The notes below the pieces were generated by a model that saw only the letters and a program-made list of their open reading frames with translations, was not told where the DNA came from and ran no database searches. Positions 1 through 10,400 of a DNA stretch of 64,000 nucleotides are shown piece by piece (the first letter of the stretch is position 1; each line of letters begins with the position of its first letter). The stretch lies in contig JASHPK010000042.1 in assembly GCA_030038095.1 (NCBI GenBank), positions 1 to 64,000 on the forward strand, given 5' to 3'. The position numbers were made by a program, and so were the translations under genes. Source of the stretch: Thermoplasmata archaeon (GTDB lineage: Archaea > Thermoplasmatota > Thermoplasmata > Lutacidiplasmatales > UBA184).

Positions 1-3000
1 CGCGCGCCCCTCCGCCGACCGCGAAACCGCCGGCGCGCGCGGGCCTCACGAAGACGTTCTGGGCCCTCTTCCTCATCGGGATCGTCCTCATCGGGACCGG
101 GGCGGGCCTCCTCCTCTCCTTCTATCCCGACGTCGTGAAGGCCACGAACGCGAACCAGTTCCTCGACAACTCGGGCGCCCAGCTCTGGAGCGAGAACCCG
201 ACCGTCCAGGTCGTCCGGCTCACGAGCACCTCGCTCTCGGTCGGCCAGACGGTCGTCATCAAGGACACGGTCGCCTCGGCGACGTACAACTCTTCGACCG
301 GCACGACGTTACTCACCTTCGACTCGATCAATAGCCTCCCCATCTCCCAGCGGGCGGCCGCCGCCACGCTGGCCGAGGATCTGTTCGGGACCGTGAAGGG
401 CCAGATCAGCTGGATCGGCGCGGGCACCCAGATCGTGATGACCTTCACGGTGGTCCAGAACACGATCCCGCCCGGAGGGTCGTACCCGAGCCAGACGTAC
501 CTCACGCTCGACGCCGCGGCGGACGCGACGCAGTCGGCGCTCGCCTCGGGCGCGAGCGGCCCCGCGGCGGTCGCGATCGGCCAGCAGTACTTCCAGCACT
601 ACCCCGCCGCCCTCTACGACGGGCTGTTCTACTTCCTGATCGGGATCGGCATCGCGGTCGTGCTGATCGGGGTCGTCCTCCACCAGAAGATCGAGACGTG
701 GTTCAAGCGCCAGACGAAGGACCCGAAGAACCTCGTCGTCGGCCTGATGGGGCTCGTGATGCTCCTCGGCGGCTTCTTCATGCCGTTCTACCCGTGGCCG
801 TACGTCCTGTTCTTCTCCCTCTCGGTGATGGCGCTCGCCTGGAAGTTCCCCCAGCTGTCGCTCCTGCTCTGCGTCCTCCTGGTCGTGCCTGAGGTCGCCT
901 ACCAGTCCGGGGCGCTGGGGCTGATCTTCCTCTTCGCGATCATCCCGGTCCTGTTCGCGTCGCTGCTCGACTGGCGGTTCGGGGTCGGGGCGTTCCTCAC
1001 CCTCTTCCTCGCGCCGATCGGCCTCTCCTTCGCCGTGCCGATCTTCTTCGGCCTCATCTTCTCGCTCTACCTCGGCCTCGCGGTCGCGGTCGCGGGCGGT
1101 CTCATGATCAGCCTCTTCGTGACCCTCGGGAACCTCCCGATCCTCGGGTACCTGGTCGGTCCCGGCGGCACCGCCTCGAAGACGCTCGTCTCGGGCCATT
1201 CGGCGGCGCTCCTGCCGACCCTCCCGCTCGAGTACTTCACCCTCAACAACGTGGGGCAGGCGTACGGGAACCTGCTGAACCCGAACTTCTCGGTCCTCGC
1301 GAGCGGCGGGACCGGGCTCGGGCTGATCGCGGTCCCGCTGCTCGAGGTCGGGGCCTGGTGCCTCGCCGTCTGGCTCGTGACCCGCGCGCTGCGCGACCGC
1401 GAGCACCAGACCGCGGCCGCCCTGACGAGCTCGAGCGCGATCGGCGGGGTCGCCATCGCCGGCGCGACCGCGGCGGCGGTCCTCGCGTTCAACTACTCGC
1501 CGGGGAGCTGGATGCTGGTCGTGCTCCTGTTCATCCCGGCCGCGATCGCGGCCACGACGGGGTCGCTGATCATCCGGGACGAGTTCGAGGCGTACTTCAC
1601 GAGCCGCCTCGGCGGGACGAGCGTCGGGACGCGCGTGGCCGAGATGAAGGGCCTCCAGGTGGTCACGTTCGAGATGGTCGGCGGTCTCCACGACGTGAAG
1701 ACCGACATCAAGGAGTCGCTCGCGATGCCGCTCATGCGCCGCGACATCTCGACGCGCTTCCGCCTCGAGCCGCCGAAGGGGCTGCTCCTGTTCGGCCCGC
1801 CCGGGTGCGGGAAGACGATGCTGATGAAGGCGCTCGCGACCGAGCTCGGCGTCGAGATGATCTCGATCAAGGCGTCCGACGTGATGAGCAAGTGGTACGG
1901 GGAGTCGGAGAACAAGATCGCCGACCTCCTCAAGACCGCCCGCGAGCGCGCGCCGTGCATCCTCTTCATGGACGAGATCGACGCGATCGCGAAGCGCCGC
2001 GACATGTACACGGCGGACGACGTGACGCCCCGCCTCCTGTCGATCCTGCTCGCCGAGATGGACGGCATCGACAAGTCGGTCGGCGTGATCATCGTCGGCT
2101 CGACCAACAAGCCGGACCTGATCGATCCCGCGCTCATGCGGCCGGGCCGCCTCGACAAGATCATCTACGTCCCGCCGCCCGACTTCACGGAGCGGGCGGA
2201 GATCCTGCAGGTCCACCTCGCCGGGCGCCCGGCGGCCTCCGACATCAACCTCTCGGAGATCGCGAAGCGCACCGAGCGGTTCAGCGGCGCCGACCTCGCG
2301 AACGTGGTCCGGGAGGCGGCGACCCTCGCCGTCCGGCGCGAGATGGTGACCGGGGTCGCGACCCCGATCCAGATGGACGACTTCATGCACGTCCTGCCGC
2401 GGATCAAGCCGTCGATCTCGCTGCGCATGATCGCCGAGTACGAGACCCAGAAGCTCGACTACGAGCGCAAGATGCACCAGTCGGTGCGCACCGAGCGGCG
2501 CATCGTCGTCCGGTGGGACGACGTCGGCGGCCTCGAGGACATCAAGCAGGCGATCCGCGAGTACGTCGAGCTCCCGCTCACCCAGCCCGACCTCATGGAG
2601 AGCTACCGGATCAAGACCGGCCGCGGCATCATGCTGTTCGGTCCGCCCGGCTGCGGGAAGACGCACGTGATGCGCGCCGCCGCGAACGAGCTCAACGTTC
2701 CGATGCAGATCGTGAGCGGACCCGAGCTCGTGAGCGCGCTCGCCGGCCAGTCGGAGGCCGCGGTCCGGGACGTCCTCTACCGGGCGCGCGAGAACGCCCC
2801 GTCGATCGTCTTCTTCGACGAGATCGATGCGCTCGCCGGGAGGGACTCGATGAAGACCCCCGAGGTCTCGCGCGCCGTGAGCCAGTTCCTGACCGAGATG
2901 GACGGGCTCCGGCCGAAGGACAAGGTGATCATCATCGCGACCACGAACCGGCCCCAGACGCTCGATCCGGCGCTCCTGCGGCCCGGCCGCTTCGACAAGA

Positions 3001-3359
3001 TCTTCTACGTGCCGCCGCCGGACTTCAACGCGCGCCGGGACATCTTCCGGATCCACCTGAAGGGCGTGCCGACCGATGGTCCGGTGGACGTCGACGAGCT
3101 CGCGCGGCTCGCGGACGGCTGGAGCGGCGCGGACATCGCGAACGCCGTCGATGAGGCGAAGCTGATCGCGATCCGCAACCAGATCGCCGTGACGGGCGGG
3201 CCGATCGCGCCGCCGACGGTCGGGGCGCCGATTCCGACCCTCCGCGGGATCCGTCAGGCCGATCTCGCCACCGCGGTGCGCCGCGCGAAGTCGAGCGTGA
3301 CGCCCGAGACGCTCGCGTGGGCCGAGGAGTTCATCCGGATGTACGGGACGAGGGGGTAG
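1..3359 (+). CDS. Membrane-anchored tandem AAA+ ATPase (CDC48/VAT-like D1+D2) with N-terminal TM, extracytoplasmic domain and polytopic membrane region; 5' truncated by window edge
   Basis: Frame is open from base 3 (RAPPPTAKPPARAGLTKTFWALFLIGIVLIGTGAGLLLSFYP...), so the listed start at 135 is internal. Two Walker A (LLFGPPGCGKTMLMKA, MLFGPPGCGKTHVMRA), Walker B (ILFMDEIDA, IVFFDEIDA) and SRH motifs (GSTNKPDLIDPALMRPGRLD, ATTNRPQTLDPALLRPGRFD). Multiple hydrophobic helices at roughly 610-1600. Confidence 0.93.
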   Translation, partial: RAPPPTAKPPARAGLTKTFWALFLIGIVLIGTGAGLLLSFYPDVVKATNANQFLDNSGAQLWSENPTVQVVRLTSTSLSVGQTVVIKDTVASATYNSSTGTTLLTFDSINSLPISQRAAAATLAEDLFGTVKGQISWIGAGTQIVMTFTVVQNTIPPGGSYPSQTYLTLDAAADATQSALASGASGPAAVAIGQQYFQHYPAALYDGLFYFLIGIGIAVVLIGVVLHQKIETWFKRQTKDPKNLVVGLMGLVMLLGGFFMPFYPWPYVLFFSLSVMALAWKFPQLSLLLCVLLVVPEVAYQSGALGLIFLFAIIPVLFASLLDWRFGVGAFLTLFLAPIGLSFAVPIFFGLIFSLYLGLAVAVAGGLMISLFVTLGNLPILGYLVGPGGTASKTLVSGHSAALLPTLPLEYFTLNNVGQAYGNLLNPNFSVLASGGTGLGLIAVPLLEVGAWCLAVWLVTRALRDREHQTAAALTSSSAIGGVAIAGATAAAVLAFNYSPGSWMLVVLLFIPAAIAATTGSLIIRDEFEAYFTSRLGGTSVGTRVAEMKGLQVVTFEMVGGLHDVKTDIKESLAMPLMRRDISTRFRLEPPKGLLLFGPPGCGKTMLMKALATELGVEMISIKASDVMSKWYGESENKIADLLKTARERAPCILFMDEIDAIAKRRDMYTADDVTPRLLSILLAEMDGIDKSVGVIIVGSTNKPDLIDPALMRPGRLDKIIYVPPPDFTERAEILQVHLAGRPAASDINLSEIAKRTERFSGADLANVVREAATLAVRREMVTGVATPIQMDDFMHVLPRIKPSISLRMIAEYETQKLDYERKMHQSVRTERRIVVRWDDVGGLEDIKQAIREYVELPLTQPDLMESYRIKTGRGIMLFGPPGCGKTHVMRAAANELNVPMQIVSGPELVSALAGQSEAAVRDVLYRARENAPSIVFFDEIDALAGRDSMKTPEVSRAVSQFLTEMDGLRPKDKVIIIATTNRPQTLDPALLRPGRFDKIFYVPPPDFNARRDIFRIHLKGVPTDGPVDVDELARLADGWSGADIANAVDEAKLIAIRNQIAVTGGPIAPPTVGAPIPTLRGIRQADLATAVRRAKSSVTPETLAWAEEFIRMYGTRG

Positions 3360-3421
3360 ACCTTCCGCCAGGGCCCGGGTGGGCGGGTGGTGGCCACTCC
3401 GAACGCGGGAGGTTCCAAGCG

Positions 3422-6400
3422 ATGGCCGGCGGACACCCGATCGGCCCTCCTCCCGCCTGGTGGTTCGCGGCGAGGACGTACGCGGCGATCGGGATCGTCG
3501 GCCTCGTCCTCCTTGCGGTCGCGCTCGACAAGAACTCGCTGCCCGGGGTCTCGGGTGCGGTGTACGTGCACATCGGCCTCGCGGTAGCCGGGGGCGGTCT
3601 CGCGATGCTCGGTCTCGGCCGGTGGAACGTGCTCCGCCAGTACCCGGGCGGGGGCCGCCGGCGCCCGGAGCGCCGGCCGCCGATCCCCGAGGAGCGGGTC
3701 CCCTACCAGATCTACTCGCCCCCGCGGGACGGGGACCGGCCCCGCCGCAAGGTCGCTCCGCCGTTCGAACCGTTCTCGGTCCGCAGCTACCGCGCCCGTC
3801 GGGTCTCGGTCCCGATCGCGGCGGCCCTCGCCGCCCTCCTCGTGGCGAGCTTCGTCGTCTCGGGGCTCCCGCTCCCCCCGGCGGCGTCGTCCGGACCCGC
3901 CCACCCGTCGGCGCCCACGGCCGCTCCCGCTCGCCCGGCCGCCGGGAGCCCGCCGGCCCCGGCGATCTCGGCGTCGATCAGCTGCATCCCCGGGATCTAT
4001 CCGGTCTACACGACGGTCGACGGGTTCAACCCGCCGCTCCCGAAGTACGCGAGCCAGTCGCCGTGCAAGGTCTCGGCGGACGAGGTCCACGCGTCGTTCT
4101 CCTCGCCGGTCGCCGGCTCGGGGGACAACGTCCGCATCCCGATCCACCTCCCGGGGAGCGGAGCGTACGCCCCCAGCGAGACGTACTCCGACGTCTACCT
4201 CGGGATGGTGGTGAAGGGCGACTCCGCGTCGGTCGATGGCCAGTCGTACGCGAGCCTCGTGATGACCCCGGGCCTCTCGGCGAACGCGTCGACCGACTGG
4301 AGCGTCGCGGTCGTCGTCTGGTCGCTCCTCCTCAACAACTCGTGCTCGAGCGGCCTCAACTTCACCTGGAACGGCGGCTACGGCTGCGTCATCATCGATC
4401 TCTCGAACGGACTCGGGGACACGCTGATCTCGGGCCTCCCCGGGAACACGAGCGCGAACGTCACGTTCATGGGGAGCCCGACCTCCTCGAGCGAGCCGCT
4501 CCGCATCTACTTCAACGACTCGACCGACCCGAACCTCACGGCGAAATGGACCGCGAACACGGCGACGACCGGGACGTACCTCTTCCAGCCGTACTACGCG
4601 ACCGCGTGCCCCGACGCCTGCCTGTTGAACTGGTCGATGCCGTTCGGGCTCGGGGAAGGGGTCGACCTCTGCGACTACTACGGGTGCACCTCGTACAACG
4701 CGACGATCCAGAACGGCACGCCGCCGTTCGAGGTCGGGAGCCCCGAGTTCTGGAACGGCCTCGCGTACGCGGGCGACTATCGCTACGTCGCGCTCGAGAG
4801 CACGACGGGGGCCTGCGGCGCGGTGGGGGGAGTCCCCCCGTGCACGCCCGACGCGGAGTCCGGCATCTATCCCACCGTCACGTTCAACGGGACGACGATC
4901 GACTTCGCCGGGAACTACTCCTGGACCACGGAAGCGTTCGGCGGGGCGACGCACGAGTTCGACGCGTACGCGACCGAGACCGACTTCACGCCGCTCTTCC
5001 TGGACGAGCTCTCGAACTCGAGCCGGGTCGGCTACGTCGCGCCCGGGACGCCGCTGAAGGTGAGCGTCCGCGCCCAGGCCCTCGGCACGATCCGCTGGGT
5101 CAACCTCTCCTATCTCCTCCCCGGCGGCTCCCTCACCAACGTCTCGATGACCCTGACCCCGGGGGGGACGGCTTCGGACGGGATCTACAACGGCACGGTG
5201 CCGGGCGTCGGGCCGAACGGCACGATCTCCTTCCGCACGAACGCGACCGATGCGGCCGGTGCCTTCGTCACGCTCCCGGCGACCGGCCTCCCCCCCGCGA
5301 CGGTCAACCGTACCCGCATCCCGACCGTCACGATCGTCGCCGACGTCGTCCCGGGCTCCTGCGGCGGCGTCTCGATCAACGGGAGCGCCTTCCGGGCGAA
5401 CGGCTCGAGCTTCTCGATTCTCGCGGGGGCGTACGGGATCGCGGCGTCCGGCTGCTATCCGTATGCCTTCTCGGGCTGGCTGACGACCGGTGGCGTCTCG
5501 GTGGTGGGATCGGGGCCGTCCGCGACCGTCCTGGCCCGGTACAACGGCACGGTCACCGCGCGCTTCAGCTTCTACCACCCGCTCGACACGATCTTCCTCG
5601 ATTTCTCGCCGACGACGTGCGGGGAGATCGGCCTGAACGGCTCGGTCTACCCGGCGACCGGCACCGAGCAGAAGGTGCTGCTGCGCGATGACGCGAACTA
5701 CTCGCTCAGCGTCGCCGCGTGCGGCGGCGACTCCTTCTCGGGCTGGGACGCGTCGGTCCCCGCGAACCTCACGATCCTCGGGCCGACCCTCGCCCTCCAC
5801 GGCAACGGGACGATCACCGCCACGTTCGTCTCGACCGTCTCCTCCTACCCGATCCTGTTCGGGACGTCGCCCGCGACGTGCGGCGGCGTCCGCCTCGGCA
5901 GCGCGGGGTACACGAACGGGGAGTCGGTGAACCTCCTCGCCGGCTCCGGGTACTCGATCGGACCGGATCCTTGCTACGGCTGGGGGTTCTCGGGGAACCT
6001 CACCACGTCCGGCGGGGTCTCGGTCAGCGACGGTGACCTCTCCGTGACGGGGGCGGGCACGGTCACGTACTCCTACTACCAGCTCACGCTCGTCTCCGTG
6101 TCGACCGACCCGACCGACTGCGGCGGGATCGACTGGGACGGCGTCCTCGAAGCGAACGGCGCCGTGCTCAACGTGACGAACCACACGGTCCACTCGCTCT
6201 CGGGCTCGCCCTGCGCCGGCTACTATCTCGGGAGCCTCTCCGTCTCGGGCGGGGTCACCCTCACCGGGACCGTCGCGACCGTGAACGGGCCCGGCGCGAT
6301 CCTCGCCGTCTTCCGCCCCGGCGTCCAGCAGTACTACGTCGGCTTCATCACCGATCCGTCGACGTGCGGCGGGATCGAGTTCGACGGCACCACGTACACG

Positions 6401-7495
6401 AACTCGGAGTTCGTCGACGTCCTCCCCGACACCATCCACACCCTGCGCGCGGTCCCGTGCGCCGGCTACGGGCTCGTCGGCTGGACGCCGAGCGGGCCGA
6501 TCGGGCTCCCCTCGGGACCCGCCGCGAGCGGGGTCGCCTACGTGAACGGCTCGGGGTCGATCACCGCCGTCTACCATCCGCTCGTCACGGTCGCGATCTC
6601 GACCTCGCCGTACGACTGCGGCTCGATCGCGATCGCCGGGATCGCGTACGCGAACGGCTCGGTCGCGATGTTGCCCGAGGACGCCCTGTATTCGATCGTC
6701 GCCGAGCCGTGCGCCCACGAGCTGCTCTCCTCGTGGGAGACGAGCGGCGGCGCGACGATCGCGAACGGGACGCTCTCGCTCACCGGCGCGGCGATCATCA
6801 GGGCCATCTTCACCCCGGCGCTCTATCCGCTCACCGTCGCCATCGCTCCGGCGGCCTGCGGGTTCGTGACGATCGACGCGATCCAGTACCCGAACGGCAC
6901 CACCCTGAACCTCACTGCCGGTGCGTACTCCTTCGCGACGACCGTCTGCTCCGGCTACGAGATCGTCGACCTCGCGGCGAGCGGGGACGTGAACCTCTCG
7001 GGCACGTCGCTCGTGGTCACGGGCCCGGGGAGCGTCACCCTGACGCTCGGCCCGGTCCCGCCCGCGGTCACCCTCTTCGCCCCGACCTCGAGCTCCGCCG
7101 GCCTCGCGGCGAGCTTCCGCGCCTCGGTCGCGGTGCCGGTGCCGCCCTACAACTATACCTACGACTGGACCTTCGGCGACGGCACGAACGTCTCGACGCC
7201 GTCGAACTTCACCTCCCACACCTACGCGGGGGCGGGGACCTACGAGGTGACCGTGACCGTGCACGACCCGTTCGGCCGCACGGCGGAGGCGTTCGCGAAC
7301 GTCACGGTCGTCCCGACCTCGAGCGGGACGGCGGTCTCCCTCGGGGCCTCGGGCTACGCGGTCCTCGGGATCGCGGCGGCCGTCATCGTCGGGGGACTCC
7401 TCTACGCGGTGCTGAGCGCCCGGCGGGCCCGCCGATCGGAGACCTCCGAGGGTCCGATGGCTCCCCCCACCTCGGAGGGCCCGGAGGGGCCATGA
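3422..7495 (+). CDS. Giant surface protein: N-terminal TMs, Cys-containing N-terminal ectodomain, about 7 Cys-pair InlB-B-like repeats, PKD domain, C-terminal TM and short tail
   Basis: ATG at 3422 in the frame of ORF 3317-7495. Repeats of type 'TCGGI..DG..Y.NG..V.L..G..Y.L.A.PC.GY.F.GW'. PKD motif (YTYDWTFGDGTNVS...HTYAGAGTYEVTVTVHD). C-terminal TM followed by RRARRSETSEGPMAPPTSEGPEGP. Confidence 0.88.
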   Translation: MAGGHPIGPPPAWWFAARTYAAIGIVGLVLLAVALDKNSLPGVSGAVYVHIGLAVAGGGLAMLGLGRWNVLRQYPGGGRRRPERRPPIPEERVPYQIYSPPRDGDRPRRKVAPPFEPFSVRSYRARRVSVPIAAALAALLVASFVVSGLPLPPAASSGPAHPSAPTAAPARPAAGSPPAPAISASISCIPGIYPVYTTVDGFNPPLPKYASQSPCKVSADEVHASFSSPVAGSGDNVRIPIHLPGSGAYAPSETYSDVYLGMVVKGDSASVDGQSYASLVMTPGLSANASTDWSVAVVVWSLLLNNSCSSGLNFTWNGGYGCVIIDLSNGLGDTLISGLPGNTSANVTFMGSPTSSSEPLRIYFNDSTDPNLTAKWTANTATTGTYLFQPYYATACPDACLLNWSMPFGLGEGVDLCDYYGCTSYNATIQNGTPPFEVGSPEFWNGLAYAGDYRYVALESTTGACGAVGGVPPCTPDAESGIYPTVTFNGTTIDFAGNYSWTTEAFGGATHEFDAYATETDFTPLFLDELSNSSRVGYVAPGTPLKVSVRAQALGTIRWVNLSYLLPGGSLTNVSMTLTPGGTASDGIYNGTVPGVGPNGTISFRTNATDAAGAFVTLPATGLPPATVNRTRIPTVTIVADVVPGSCGGVSINGSAFRANGSSFSILAGAYGIAASGCYPYAFSGWLTTGGVSVVGSGPSATVLARYNGTVTARFSFYHPLDTIFLDFSPTTCGEIGLNGSVYPATGTEQKVLLRDDANYSLSVAACGGDSFSGWDASVPANLTILGPTLALHGNGTITATFVSTVSSYPILFGTSPATCGGVRLGSAGYTNGESVNLLAGSGYSIGPDPCYGWGFSGNLTTSGGVSVSDGDLSVTGAGTVTYSYYQLTLVSVSTDPTDCGGIDWDGVLEANGAVLNVTNHTVHSLSGSPCAGYYLGSLSVSGGVTLTGTVATVNGPGAILAVFRPGVQQYYVGFITDPSTCGGIEFDGTTYTNSEFVDVLPDTIHTLRAVPCAGYGLVGWTPSGPIGLPSGPAASGVAYVNGSGSITAVYHPLVTVAISTSPYDCGSIAIAGIAYANGSVAMLPEDALYSIVAEPCAHELLSSWETSGGATIANGTLSLTGAAIIRAIFTPALYPLTVAIAPAACGFVTIDAIQYPNGTTLNLTAGAYSFATTVCSGYEIVDLAASGDVNLSGTSLVVTGPGSVTLTLGPVPPAVTLFAPTSSSAGLAASFRASVAVPVPPYNYTYDWTFGDGTNVSTPSNFTSHTYAGAGTYEVTVTVHDPFGRTAEAFANVTVVPTSSGTAVSLGASGYAVLGIAAAVIVGGLLYAVLSARRARRSETSEGPMAPPTSEGPEGP

Positions 7496-10400
7496 TGCGA
7501 CTCAAGCCCACCCCGGTCCTCGCGGTGTCGGTCGTGCTCGCGATGGTCGCGTCGGGGCTCCTCGCGGGCGGGGCGTGGGCCACGGCCTCGTCGGGAGGCC
7601 CCGGGTCCGGGGCGGGTGCCCCCGCGGTCGTCTCCTCCACGATCAGCCCCTCCTCGAACGCCCGACCCGCCCTCCTCGGCGGATTGGCGATCCCCACCGA
7701 GGTCCCCGTGCCTCGGGAGGCGCCGGGGAAGGTCGGGCTCGTCCCGGCCCCCTACCTCGGGGCGGCCCCGATCGGCCGGCCGGGCCCTGCCCCCTTGAGC
7801 GCCCGGGCGAGCGCGAACCCCGCGAACCCGACCCTCGACCAGCTCTCGGCGGCCGCGTCGGTCGCCGCGGTCGGTCCGAGCAACCAGACCGCGCTCGTCG
7901 GGATCATCGACGAGACGCTCCTCGTGACCGGTTCCGGCCAGTTCTTCAACGACGGCTACTCCGCGGCGTTCCGGACGACGGACGGCGGATCGAGCTGGAC
8001 CGAGGGGTGGGTCGGCCCGAACGCGAGCTGGAGCATCTCCTCGAACCCCGCCTACGGGGACGTGACGTGGGGGGCGGACTCGGTCGCGGGGGCGAACGGC
8101 ACGGCGCTCTACGCCGCGATCTACGCCCAGCCGTGCGCGGTCTTCGCCGCGCCCCCCTGCAACTCGACCCTCGAGTACGGGGCCCCGAGCGGCGTCTCGG
8201 TCGCCCGATCGACGAACGGGGGGGCCTCCTTCGACGCGCCGCAGCCGATCGACTCAGTCGCGGAGTGGCGGCTCACGAACATCACGTGCAGCGGAACTCC
8301 GTACTCCTACTACATCCCGGCGAACATCTCGGACAAGCCGAGCGTCGCGGTCGCCTTGGACGGGCGGGTGGCGGCGGTCGGCTGGGACGTCGTCGACTAC
8401 AACGACGCCCTCGTCTGCGAGAGCAGCGGGCTCGGCCTCGCGATCAACGGGGTCTCCGACTACTCCCAGGTCTCCGTCTCGACGAACGGGGGGGCCTCGT
8501 GGAGCGCGCCCCGGACGATCGGGGCCGGCGTGAGCGGTCCGGCTTCGGTCGGGATCGGCCCGTCGCCCGCCGACGCGATCTTCTTCGTCTACCAGGACTC
8601 GCAGAACGGCACCTCCACGACCTTCCCGTACGCGGTCAGCGTCTCCACGGACTTGGGCGCCCGCTGGTCGGCGCCGGTCGACATCGGCGCGCGCACGATG
8701 GTCCACCCCGTCGAAGGGACCGCCAGCGATGAGCCGTGGGCGACGGCGAGCCTTCCGAACCTCGCGGTCGACTCGAACTCGAGCTCCCCGTACGCGGGGA
8801 CGGCCTATCTCACCTGGGAGGACAACCGCTCGGGCGCGGTGGGGTCTCCCTCGATCGCGGTCGTCTCGGGGGAGGCGTCCGGCGGGTGGAGCGGCACCTC
8901 CTACCTCACTCCGGCCGGCGGCGACGAGCGGTACTTCGAGCCGAGCGTCGCGGTCGACCCCTCGGGCCGCGTCTACGTCGTTTACTACGCGGTGAACCTC
9001 TCCTCGGGCGCCTACCAGCTCGAGGGCCAGTCCTCGAGTGACGCGGGCACGAGCTGGAGCGCGCCGTTCGCGGTCGCGACCAACGCGAGCCTTCCGGCGA
9101 GCTCCGTGACCTGGATCGGCTACTGGACGGGGGCCGCCGCGACGAGCGCCGGCCTCTACGCGGGCTGGACCGACTGCAGCTCGGCGACCTGCGAGAGCGA
9201 GGACGACCCGGCCGTCGATGCGGCGCACGCCGTCCCGGTCTCGATCTCGGCGAACCTTCCCGCCGTCCGCGCCACGTCGGTGAGCGGCGGGGTCACGACC
9301 GTGGGGACCGTCCCCGTCGCGACCGCCTGGGATCTCGGCGCGCTCGTCTCCGCCTCGGTGCCCGCGTGGGTCGACCTCGAGAACACCTCGCAGTACGTCG
9401 GCGTCTTCGAGTCGTTCAGCGGGCTCATCTCGTCCACGATCACCCCCGTCGAGCTCGACTTCGAGGGGGGGAGCTCCCTCGTCGCGACCTACGGGTTCAG
9501 CCCGGTCGGCTGGGTCGCGGGCAGCGTGAGCCCCGCGAACTCCGCGCCGACCGTCACCGTCGACTCGGAAGCGGTCGGGCTCTCCCCCGGGCCCGGTGGG
9601 GTCGACACGTTCAACGTCTCGCTCCTTCCGGGCGCGGTCTACTGGGTCAATGCGAGCGCGATCGGCTACTCGCCGTACTCGACCCAAGTGCCGGTCGGAC
9701 TCGGGACGACGAGCTCGGTCACGATCGTGCTGCACCGCCTCACCGGCTGGATCTCGGGCCGCCTCACGCCCGTGAACGCGACCCTCACGGTGAACGGCAC
9801 GACCGTCACGTCGGTGGACCCCACGACCGGTCTGTTCAACGTCACCGTGGGCTGGGGCGCCTACTGGGTCAACGCGACGAGCTACGGCCTCACGAGCTTC
9901 TCGAAGGAGGTGTCGGTCACGATCGATCGGACGACCTCGGTCAGCCCGACCCTCCTCGGTTCCTGGCTCACGGGGACGATCTCGCCGGCGAGCGCGAACC
10001 TCACGATCGACGGGTCCGTCGTCCTCGTCGCGAGCGGCACCTTCAACGTCTCGCTCTACGGCGGGACCCATACGGTCGCGGCGAGCGCCCCCGGCTACGC
10101 CCCGTACCTGGAGCCGGTCACGACGGTCGCCGGGCGGGGCACGTACCTCTCGGTCGTGATGACGGACCTCGGCTGGATCGCCGGGACGATCGCGCCGCCG
10201 ACCGCGACGGTCTCGGTCGACGGGAACCGCATCGCGGTGATCGGCGGGGAGTTCAACTTCTCCGTGACGGGCGACGCGGTCTACAACGTCAGCGCGAGCG
10301 CGGCCGGTTTCGTCCCGGCCTGGTCCAACGTGCGGGTGACGCCGGCGCGGGTCAGCCCGGTCCAGTTCTCGCTGGAGGCCCTGCCGACCTCCTGCGTTTC

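Noticed and set aside
309-3056. 915-aa ORF on minus strand antisense to the AAA ATPase
   Set aside because: Low-complexity D/R/E/G/P-rich translation with no domains; a mirror ORF expected opposite a GC-rich coding frame that carries clear AAA motifs.
3254-7264. 1336-aa minus-strand ORF
   Set aside because: Same GC mirror artefact (R/D/E/G/V-rich, no hydrophobic core) opposite a gene with PKD and repeat domains.
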